In this document: positions 52,641-61,224 of the stretch, in pieces
Position numbering within the stretch: the stretch's first letter is position 1
How the letters are laid out: each line of letters opens with the position of its first letter
Origin: Cliona cf. orientalis
Taxonomy: Eukaryota; Porifera; Demospongiae; Clionaida; Clionaidae
Length of the DNA: 64,000 nt
Direction: 5' to 3'
Assembly: GCA_963930775.1 (NCBI GenBank)
Contig: OZ005693.1
Span: 7,376,006-7,440,005 of the forward strand
Notes under the pieces: generated by a model
Told to the model about the DNA's origin: nothing
The model's database searches: none
What the model saw: the letters and a program-made list of their open reading frames with translations, nothing else
Translations under genes and position numbers: made by a program

Positions 52641-53353
52641 CTCTCTCCTTTTCAAAATCAATAGGTATTAAGAAAATTATCCAGCGTCTTAAGCATAAAA
52701 TTATTATGGTAAGGCATTAACTTTTAGCATAATCATATTAATATTATAGCTAAGTGGATGATAATAGTAGTATGAGTGTTAATTATTTCCATTTTTACTT
52801 TTATGTACAGGAAGAGAAAATACAGTACAATGTCATACTGTCAAGTTGAACCTAACGCTATCAGAACAATCACGTATGACTTTATTCTTTGTTACTTATC
52901 TAATCTGCTGTCTGCTTATCCTCTGTATCAATTTCATATTCTCATGCTCTTTTAGCTTCGTACCTGCATAAAATGTACTTATTTTATTTCAAGAGGTGGA
53001 GTCACGCAAAATTTTAATGCGCATGCCCATAAATTCCTATATTATAATATTAAAAGCATAACAGAAACGGACTCGGGGACGGTCACGTTGAATCTACACC
53101 TTTGACGGGCGTAAGGACGGTTCTAGATGGTGATTATACGGTACAGGGGACGGAGATCGACGAACAAATACGGCAAGTTTGACGGGCTATGACGGAAAAG
53201 TCAACGGTGCCGTCCTTTGGTCGTGTTATTTTTGTTCCCACTACGGACTTTGACGGTCCGTCCGAGCGATCCGTGGTAGTACCGTATCTACACCGTCAGC
53301 GTGGAACATACGGGCACTAACGGTGCACGTATCATACCGCTCTTTTCCCTGTG
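52641..53353. other. Right subterminal part of the 5-kb element
   Basis: No gene. Many ACGG/CCGT words from 53,060 onward, ending in the terminal repeat. Confidence 0.6.
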
Positions 53354-53543
53354 CATGGTACAGGGTCCTTAGCCATAGTTGACTGTTCCTCCATTTCACC
53401 ATGCCATTCCACTATTCCATTCCACCGTTCCATGTTCCATTGAATCTATAGACAGCCATTAAATTTTGGCGCTTGGGCTCTGGCAAGACTTCAAGTGTGG
53501 AATTTTGGCTTTAGCCAATACAGAATAAGCTTGATGCTATTGA
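53354..53543 (+). pseudogene. Hydrolase flank and short hydrolase fragment
   Basis: Continues the flank broken at 48,292 and then matches the hydrolase from AAGTGTGGAATTTTGGCTTT to TGCTATTGACCAG, with GluAsn codons lost by a small deletion. It is followed by the same 14-bp-arm hairpin as at 46,249. Only about 60 bases of coding homology remain. Confidence 0.7.
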
Positions 53544-53548
53544 CCAGC

Positions 53549-53580
53549 AGTAGGTAAGACTAGCTATAGTCTTACCTACT
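53549..53580. repeat. Perfect hairpin, second copy
   Basis: Identical 14-bp arms and GCTA loop as at 46,249-46,280, in the same context. Confidence 0.85.
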
Positions 53581-53739
53581 GCTGCGTTGGCATTTGTGTG
53601 GCCAAACTCAAGTGTGTTATGAGCTAGCCCTCAGCAGCAGCCTTGTCAGACTTCCAATGAGTATGCACAGCAAGTCAACCAGTACTTGGTTGATGATACA
53701 TGTATCATTTCTTCTTTCTTCCTGGCACTCATGTAGCTA

Positions 53740-55278
53740 GCTAATGCCTATGTGTAACTTAGTTAACTGTCAAACAAACTCGCGAAAACAGGCGCAGTGA
53801 GCACCTTGCATTAGTCTCAAATGGGGGTGGGCTGACATTTGAGGTAGACCACACCCACTTTTGCGCGGTCACACCTACTTTTGGGCGATTTTATACTGCC
53901 ACACCCACTAAACATTGAGATATTACATCCCCAGTATAAATTTACTTTTTTGCGGTTATTAGGTAATTATGTTGTAATTATGATGTAACCTATGTCGTCA
54001 TAGCGCTAAAATTCAGAGCCTTTACAGAACACTTCTGAGACCTGAAAATCGTATATACATATCCAGCGAATACATTAAAAGCTGAGTGCTACTTTCTCCG
54101 ACAAATAATGCCAGCCGAACTTCACGCGTTCTCTTGGCTGACGTAATCCTGTGGATAAATAAAGCTAGCCTTGCGCTATTTATAGCACGCGTCATGCCAC
54201 GACCGATCTGAAGTTCGGAAGCTGTACTGTGCTGTCGAGTTCATCTCCTTTGATTGAACATCGAAACTCGAAGTCGAAAGTTGATCTTAGACTCCATCTC
54301 TGCGATTGAGGCCCCGGCATCGAAGTGTGTATTGACGACCTTTACCACATGCACCATTAGAACTATGCAGCCACTGGGGATGTGGTCAAGGGTTCATATG
54401 GATTGAAATTCGATAATAGGCCACACAAATAAAATATACTGTTTCTCGTCCTATAGGATACTCCAAAGCACATAAGGGACACGGATGATTTTGATATTTG
54501 ATACCACACCCTTAGCCACACCCATTAATTGCTAACAAGCTGAAATGGCAACTTTAACAATGATTAGCTCTGTATCTGCTCCATTTCCAGTATCACAGCA
54601 GTTATTGATGATATTTTCTGACCAATAGTGTTGGTAGAAGCTGAGCATTCAATCGATTTTCGACATTTGTAGAGCATCCACTCAGGCCTCGAGCGACTAA
54701 CGACGAGACCACGCCCCAGAATGGTTAATTATGATGACGTCACCCAGCCAAAATCTGAATATCAAAGCTTGACATGATGTATGTGCGGGCGGGGACGAGA
54801 AACAGAAGATTAACTTTGCATGGCCATATACGGAGTTTATGCTTGTGCCACACCTTCATTTGTGCAATCGAGCTGGATTCCGGGACAATGCTGCAAAATC
54901 AGGCAAACCGGGGCACAGCGGTGTAATTTTTGGCTTGTAATGACTGTGTGAACACCAAACTCATCACATCCTGATGCTGTTCTTTCAAATAAATCATTAA
55001 CCTTAGCAGGATATGAAGGCACAGTGAATATTATAGTGGTAACTAGCTACATTGTTTTGCCAAGGATAGTGTCATACAACCATCTGCAATATACAGTATA
55101 ATGATTATTGTGAGTGAATTGTGCATTATGTGCGAAATATTATTCTCAAAAAAATGTTACTATTACATGTGTTCACCTAAACCATAATTAATTTACTTTA
55201 ACTGTAGAGGCGGGAACCATAACTAATTTTGGCACACAAACTACTATTCTGTAGTGGTAGCAAGATAGAGTTTCGTTT
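53740..55278. repeat. 3' flank of transporter A6, with a composite insertion
   Basis: The A-type 3' flank starts near 53,740 and resumes at about 54,920 (GGTGTAATTTTTGGCTTGTA) to the A6 stop. The roughly 1.07 kb between (from 53,851, AGACCACACCCACTTT) is absent from the A5 flank. It contains a Harbinger-like end near 54,786-54,828 (GCGGGCGGGGACGAGAAAC to GGCC) and the 14-mer TGACGACCTTTACC at 54,333. No gene is seen in it. Confidence 0.6.
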
Positions 55279-57117
55279 TTATGTTGTATAGTCACTATCT
55301 GAATCACCACCAGTAGTTGTTATATTGGGGACATGTACAAGATAGCGTGAGTACACCTCCTCAATGTCTCTTTGACGGAATAAGATATCATCTCTCTCCC
55401 TGTACTTGTATTTCTTAGCTGCAAATATGAACAGGATAAAACCAAGCAGTCCTATTAATAAAACAAAGCCTAGGTATACAGAGCAACAGCTTATTACAGA
55501 TGGGAGAGTTAGAGGCCATGGTTGAGTGAGAGAGACGGGAAGGATGGCAGTTATTCCAATGAGTTGAAATGCACCTTGAATAGCAAAAAACACCCCAACT
55601 AGTAGTCCCTTCATTGAGTGGGGGCTCTGAGCTGAGATGAATTCTAAGGTTGTAGTTGTGATCAAAAGTGGTCCAGTTCCAAGAAAGAAACTAGGTGCTA
55701 TGAGAACACTCCAGTGCATGTTGAGAGGATTGTATTCCACTGTGTAATTGTACTTGTAAGTTTGAAACATACACTGGGTAACTATGTTATGAGATTGCTC
55801 ATTTCCATTTCCTGTCTGTGAGTGTCCTACCATATCAATTATGAGCATGCTGATCACTCCAAGAAGAGACAAAACCACTCCTGTCCCCAGCCTAGTAAAA
55901 ATTCTGGGCCGATTTCGCCTGAGTATCAAGAATATTATCCATATGTACAAGGGAAAACTAATGTCGGTGAAAATAGCAATCAATCCTCCAGTCTCCACTA
56001 TCTTAGGCACTAGGTTATGTATAGTGCAGTTTCTTATTGAATAATGCCCTGATTGTGCTATGCCAGCATGAAAGCTGAAGAGGGGGAAGATGTATCTTGA
56101 AGCTGGTAGTTGGAGAATAAACAAAGGTCCTAATACCACAAGAAAAATTAAAATCCTCAACAACGTTTTCACGTTCTCCACTTGTTCTGTTGTAAATGGT
56201 CCTCCATAAAGTTCCTTGGCAAAGTCAATTCTCGATGGAACATAGTCATCAGTGTAGGTAAAGGCACTACGACGAAGTGGGTATTTGTGCTTTACTGCAA
56301 AGTTCATCACTCTATAAACGATTTTATATGGGTTATTTTGTCCATACTCAATAAGGAACCATTTGTGACGTTTCCAGCAGGTGATACCATACAATATTGA
56401 TAGCATTGAAAGCAAACTTACAGGCACTATGAGAAATAATGATAGCTCAGTATTTTTTTGCAAAGAAATGCAGTCAAATATATTTAGAAATGGTACATCA
56501 AGCACGGAGCTACAGGTGAACACCCATGTGGCGTAATGTATGAAGAGTGCCAAGTGCTCGGTGGGTGCCTCAAACAACTGATCGAGTCCTAATTGAATGT
56601 AGTTCGCCTGAAATCCAACCAAACCAGTGATGAATAAGACAAGAACAAAGGAGATTAGGATGATTACTGCAAGAGCTTGCTTATACTGTGGTTGTAGTCT
56701 ATGATTAAGTGTAAATCTACCATTTGATTCAACTGAATAAAATGCAATTGTACATGCAATCCCCAGAAGCATAAAACTGAATAGCATTAAGGTTAGACTG
56801 AACATAGCTGTTCTAAATCTTCCACAGTGGACATCAGCGATGAATCCACTCAAAGGATAAAATATCATAATTAAAGTCAGTGTAACATAGGGTATCAAAT
56901 CGAGGATAGCCACATCTTCACTGTGTGCATAACGGCTTCCGAGTATTGAACCCGCTACAAAATCTTGAATAAAAGTGTATGCTGTGCCAGCGACTGTTGC
57001 CCATAAGATGATGAGTATAGCTGCCTTGGACAAGAGGCAAAGATGCTTAAACTTTAGTAGCCGGTAAGAATTGAATCTTGATATGCGGTTTAGTAGAGGA
57101 CTTGCTTCTGATGACAT
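55279..57117 (-). CDS. POT/PTR (SLC15)-like transporter, subfamily A, copy 6
   Basis: Single-exon, 612 residues from MSSEASPLL, open to the end. It has the MFS loop SGFIADVHCGRFRT, NYIQLGLDQLFEAP, RRSAFTYTDD, GGPFTTEQVENVKT, EFISAQSPHSMKG and the tail RQRDIEEVYSRYL with an acidic end, GGDSDSDYTT. RYAH near residue 60, absent from A5, is present here. As in all A copies, TM1 has no ExxER. Its module partners at 59.3 kb (hydrolase) and 61.2 kb (B) are both broken, so if active it works without local partners. Confidence 0.87.
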   Translation of the reverse strand: MSSEASPLLNRISRFNSYRLLKFKHLCLLSKAAILIILWATVAGTAYTFIQDFVAGSILGSRYAHSEDVAILDLIPYVTLTLIMIFYPLSGFIADVHCGRFRTAMFSLTLMLFSFMLLGIACTIAFYSVESNGRFTLNHRLQPQYKQALAVIILISFVLVLFITGLVGFQANYIQLGLDQLFEAPTEHLALFIHYATWVFTCSSVLDVPFLNIFDCISLQKNTELSLFLIVPVSLLSMLSILYGITCWKRHKWFLIEYGQNNPYKIVYRVMNFAVKHKYPLRRSAFTYTDDYVPSRIDFAKELYGGPFTTEQVENVKTLLRILIFLVVLGPLFILQLPASRYIFPLFSFHAGIAQSGHYSIRNCTIHNLVPKIVETGGLIAIFTDISFPLYIWIIFLILRRNRPRIFTRLGTGVVLSLLGVISMLIIDMVGHSQTGNGNEQSHNIVTQCMFQTYKYNYTVEYNPLNMHWSVLIAPSFFLGTGPLLITTTTLEFISAQSPHSMKGLLVGVFFAIQGAFQLIGITAILPVSLTQPWPLTLPSVISCCSVYLGFVLLIGLLGFILFIFAAKKYKYRERDDILFRQRDIEEVYSRYLVHVPNITTTGGDSDSDYTT

Positions 57118-57340
57118 GATCTCTACATTTCAGTACACAAAAGTCATGGAACTGAATACTTATGAAGCTGTGGATAATGAGCTATATTACTTTTTTGATT
57201 ACTATATTTCAGTTATAGATATGCCAGTTAGAATAATAATACACTGAATGTAGCTATAGTTTCAACATCAACTCATTAAGCGTACTATACTATACTTGTC
57301 AGTTGCCTACTACTGCGGCATAATATTATTATATAAAAAT
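57118..57340 (-). promoter_or_regulatory. Conserved 5' flank of transporter A6
   Basis: Shares the A2/A5 upstream block (CATGGAACTGAATACTTATG, TGGATAATGAGCTATATTAC, TAGCTATAGTTTCAACATCA). Confidence 0.42.
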
Positions 57341-58380
57341 ATGTATTTACGATGTTCACGTGCAGTTGTTATCGGTACAGGTTTGCTCTTATGGTTTTAC
57401 TGAATGTCCAGGGGATAACTTGTTATTATTGCTAAGATTTAACATATGTCAGGGTTTGTCTAGTGTGCATGACAACCAAGATTTTTTTGGGTTTCAGCAG
57501 AACATAAGGGTTGATATGAGCATAGCTAGAATTGTGAGGCCTACGTGATCTATTCCTGTGTGTTTAGCCAGGAGTACATTACTAGGAGTGTGCAACGCAC
57601 ACATGAGTAGTGCAAACATCTCTTTCCAGATTTGACATCACAGAATATCATTAATATGCAACCACTAAAACCATGAAGCCATGAAGGTTATGTCTACACT
57701 GTCCTATCAGTAACTAGCTGCAGCTGCAGCTATAACTCAGTGGTTGCAACTTAAGTACCTTCAGGCCCATGTACAAGGGTGGTTATGATGTCAAATCTGG
57801 AAAGAGATGTTTGCACTACTATTGTGTGCGTTGCACACTCCTAGTAATGTACTCCTGGTTTAGCTTTTTATACGTACACATACTCATATGATCATGTTGC
57901 TACGTCATCTCTCACCATTAGTAATAGTAAGTATAGTAACATGGCAGCTGCACATTGTTTGTAGTTTAGCTGTATGTTTCACTATTGTAATGTACACTAG
58001 CAGTCAAAAAAGCTATGTAGGATAAACATACTATACAGGAAGGTAGGAAGCTCACACAGCATAATATTAACATGCGTTGTAGAATAAATATAGCAGCTGT
58101 GCTAGCATGCTGCTCTGGTGGATCAGCCCTTGTGCTAGTGTATACTTTATGGTAAACCATTAGCCACATTACATAATAATGTAATCTACTGCACATATAC
58201 AGAACAACTAACAGTTTATATTTTTGTGACATTAATTTTAGAAAGTTTGATACTATCCTGCATAGCGGTTGCATACTACACGTAATTATATTATGTAGAT
58301 AGCTATTTGCTGCTTTTTGAACCATAATCATCTAGGACTATAGTCTAGGTCTGTTATATCAGTCTTTGTCTTTCAGGCAG
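57341..58380. repeat. Distal 5' repeat of the transporter unit, copy 3
   Basis: Matches 16,257-17,000 and 35,700-36,351 plus 40,776-40,880. It includes the LTR-free site ACGTAATTATATTATGTAG near 58,281-58,299 and is interrupted by the MITE at 57,568. Confidence 0.75.
57568..57858. mobile_element. MITE with 35-bp TIRs and 5-bp target duplication
   Basis: 291 bp. CCAGGAGTACATTACTAGGA at the left, continuing GTGTGCAACGCACAC, is inverted at the right as GTGTGCGTTGCACAC then TCCTAGTAATGTACTCCTGG. TTTAG flanks both sides. The related site near 35,934 reads GTGTTTAGCTTTGTATAC without the element. No coding capacity; superfamily not assigned. Confidence 0.9.
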
Positions 58381-59272
58381 ATTGGTTGCCAGTTCGTCTG
58401 TATTTGAGAGCATAAGATCAAGGATGTTGCCTTTGGCGTGAGTAGGTTTATCTATTGTCCCCGGCGCCAAAATGTCGGGCTACTATAGTGAGAATGGATA
58501 CCTCATGGAGTTATCCAAATAAGAGAGACGAAGAATAGAACAAGAAATCAAGGAAAGATTCAAACCAGGTGAGATTGGTCAAGGCATGACGTCATGCACC
58601 TACATGTATCGTTCATGCATATTGTGGCTACATATTGCAATCTGTTGATCAATCTATCACATGCCCATACTATAAAATTACAGCAACATAGTTCTGGGTG
58701 TTTGCAAAAGAGTGCTCAAGTAAAAGTAGCTACTAAATCAGTCCAAAAACTGCTGCCAAAATGCATCAAAAACACATACTCTCAGAGGGTCGAAATTTCC
58801 AAAATTTTCTGGGGGAGCATGCCCCCAGACCCTCCTAGGTGGGCTGTGAGCATATGCCCACAGCCTAACTGTTGTCACAGTACACATTCATAGGTCTTAG
58901 CCCCCCCCCCCCTCTCCCCCCACCACTTTTGCTACCTATTCTCTGCCCTTGGAGCTAACAGTTTAGATGTCAAATGAAGCTATCTGCTTTGATGTATCTT
59001 TCAGAAGTTAGAGACAGCTGCTCAGATGGATAAAGTACCAGCAACTCTAGTATGATTCAGTGAAAACATAGATGGTGAAACTTCCAAAAAGAAGTGAAAC
59101 TATAACCATATTTTGTTATTTTTGCAATACTGCGCACACGCAAATACGTTGATATGGTACGGGGTGTTAGCCATAATTGACTGTTCCTCCATTCCACTAT
59201 TCCATTTCACCATTCCATTGAATATATAGACACCCATTTGGCGCTTGGGCTCTGGCAAGACTTCCAGAACCG
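58381..59272. repeat. LINE fragment, unassigned insertion and hydrolase flank
   Basis: 58,384-58,450 repeats the LINE endonuclease piece. From 58,455 an extra segment starts GTCCCCGGCGCCAAAATG and runs to about 58,945, including a C-rich run near 58,900. From 58,955 the hydrolase upstream flank (TTTAGATGTCAAATGAAGC) resumes. No gene. Confidence 0.5.
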
Positions 59273-60529
59273 TTCTAATGAAGTGTGGCTTTAGCCAATA
59301 CAGAATATAAGCTCAATGCTATTGATCGAGTAAAAAAAGACCCTGAAATATCTAGTGCATTTAACAGCACTGACCAGGAAGAATAAAAATAATCATTATT
59401 AAGGCTAATGGAAATAGGGAAAGTATTTATTTGCTTCAGTTTTTGGATCCACAGCATACAACTGTAATTTTATTTGATTTTTACTGAATGGACTATCTTT
59501 CCTCAGCATTATTATGGCATTCTTAACTGGGAATATAATATTATGGTAATTATAATAATTATGTATATGTTCTTGCCCAAACTTATTATTTCAGTGATAG
59601 TGCAGCCCCTGCAAACGCTAATGTTGAGCAAATATTAATTGCAATTAAGAACGGTAGTGACACTGCCTATGTTAATACATTGGATATTGATAAGTGTTCC
59701 GGGGGCTAAAGCTTGCTGCATATTATGAAGCAGGTCCAGGAATGAAAGTTGGAGACACAGCCAACATTGGCAATCGAATAATTGAAGCTCAATGAAACCC
59801 AGAAGTTAAGCATGATATACCTAAGAATTGGTTAGCCCACATGAACTAGGGCATGCAATTACAGTACTTGCCTGTTTGCCAATCTTTGGATCTACCGTTA
59901 GCGTAATCATCACCCCCTTCCACTTCAATGAAGTACAAGGAGGAATTTGGGTGATAAAGGGCGGCCTGAGACAATGCAGACACACAGTGATGGGGAGATC
60001 CAGGATGCTTCTTTTACAGACTAAGCGTCCTTACAACCAGCCACTTGAACCTTTTGGCGTGCACGATGCACTCCCCATCAAGGACTTCTGCTTGTCCCTG
60101 GTCACCGATAAGAAGATAAAGCCTTAGGGTGGATGGAAGGGGTATATAAACGATAGCCAGCTGCCGTTCACAGTAAGCATACGATAGCTTCACAATCGTT
60201 GTGCAATAAATAGAAAGGAGCACATGTTTCATTGCTGCACTGAGCATGCTCAGTTGTTGTATGATGTCATCCTGAACTATAGTATACCACAACTATCTGA
60301 CAGTTAGCTAACTGTGTATTAAACTGTGTTGATGTACTTTCATTGTGCATGAACACTTGCTTTGGTTTGCCTCAACCTGGAGATCTGTACAACTATATAT
60401 TATCCCTAGCCAGTGCCTATTCTCACTATGGCTGCTGGGGAGCGACTGATGACCTCTCTGACCTCCGAACCCACACCAAAGTATCAGGACATACTAGAAG
60501 TTACAAAGATGTTACAGAGTACTGGGTAG
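59273..60529 (+). pseudogene. Broken hydrolase copy of module 4
   Basis: Same structure as the 41.4-kb copy. It starts at the SNEVWN codons, has frameshifts, retains YFSDSAAP and YEAGPG regions, is split by the shared insert at 59,834-60,361 and ends with the YGCWGATDD region and a stop at 60,527. Compared with the 41.4-kb copy it keeps a longer ALNSTDQEE-to-GKVF part (59,365-59,440) that is deleted there. Residues 1-335 are absent. Confidence 0.88.
59834..60361. mobile_element. Insertion shared with the module 3 hydrolase pseudogene
   Basis: 528 bases nearly the same as 41,914-42,447, bounded by TTGGTT (59,828-59,833 and 60,362-60,367). The plus-strand 99-residue frame is retained with two replacements. 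Confidence 0.6.
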
Positions 60530-61224
60530 AGGCATAAACATCAGACCTGGTCTGCTGTTGAGTTTATGTGGCATATTATATTAGCTTATTCTTTTGGATT
60601 GTGGTTCATATAATAAATCTGCAAATTTCCCTGCCGTACATTCAGTGTGTATATCCAATTTAGTATTGATGGAATAGTGTAGTATTAAGGCCACTCCAAA
60701 TCAATTAGTTGTTTCTCATCCCCCCTTGATTTCCGCCCGCATGTATTTCCACCAGCACCAGCACAATACAAAAGTATACCGCCTCGATTTTTGGGACTGC
60801 TGAACTTATGATTTTGACGACCATTTCCCATCAAACTTGTGATTAAACGACCATTTCCAGCCGCCCGCCCGCATCAGTTTTTTGGCTCAGGGGGGATGAG
60901 AAACAATGAATTAATTTGGAGTGGCCTAATAACTCAGATTTGTAGAGAGCTCTAGCTACAGAGTGTTACAGTAGCTAGTTAGTCATGAGTCATCAGAGTT
61001 ATTGGGCTCATTTTAAATATGCTGGTGCATGGATTGCTCATTATCAAAACATAAAGAGTAGCTACATTGAGCATAGTATTATATTATCTCTAAGTGCATA
61101 CAATTTTAACAACAACACTAATTTGAAGTCATGTGTAGGCTAGCATTATAATTTGGGAAGTTTATGGACTGATGTATACAGCTGCAAATTAACTTTAATG
61201 ATAAAAAGTGTTGTTTGATCGCTT
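60530..61224. repeat. GH-B convergent spacer, module 4 copy, with MITE
   Basis: Matches 42,609-43,062 closely and 24,309-24,743, interrupted by the element at 60,689-60,926. Confidence 0.7.
60689..60926. mobile_element. PIF/Harbinger-like MITE, TAA target
   Basis: 238 bp. GGCCACTCCAAATCAATTAG at the left is inverted at the right as ATTAATTTGGAGTGGCC, with the inner TGTTTCTCATCCCCCC against GGGGGGATGAGAAACA. TAA is duplicated on both sides. The module 3 spacer at 42,755-42,770 reads GTATTAATAACTCAG with one copy. Confidence 0.93.

Larger units (their letters stand above)
48296..53353. mobile_element. 5-kb TIR element, non-autonomous, 3-bp target duplication
   Basis: The element begins CACAGGGAAAA and ends TTTTCCCTGTG, with CAT on both sides (48,293-48,295 and 53,354-53,356). 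The related flank at 46,045-46,055 is continuous (GTAGATATGGTACGGGG). Subterminal regions at both ends are rich in ACGG/CCGT words over several hundred bases (48,310-48,430 and 53,060-53,340). A 3-bp target and subterminal repeats recall CACTA/CMC elements, but the terminus is not CACTA and superfamily is uncertain. No transposase is seen. Inside are two tandem arrays and a nested TTAA-flanked element. Confidence 0.78.

Noticed and set aside
58455-58580. Possible LTR end and primer site (GTCCCCGGCGCCAAAATG)
   Set aside because: No matching second LTR, no retroelement coding sequence next to it, and no clear tRNA match.
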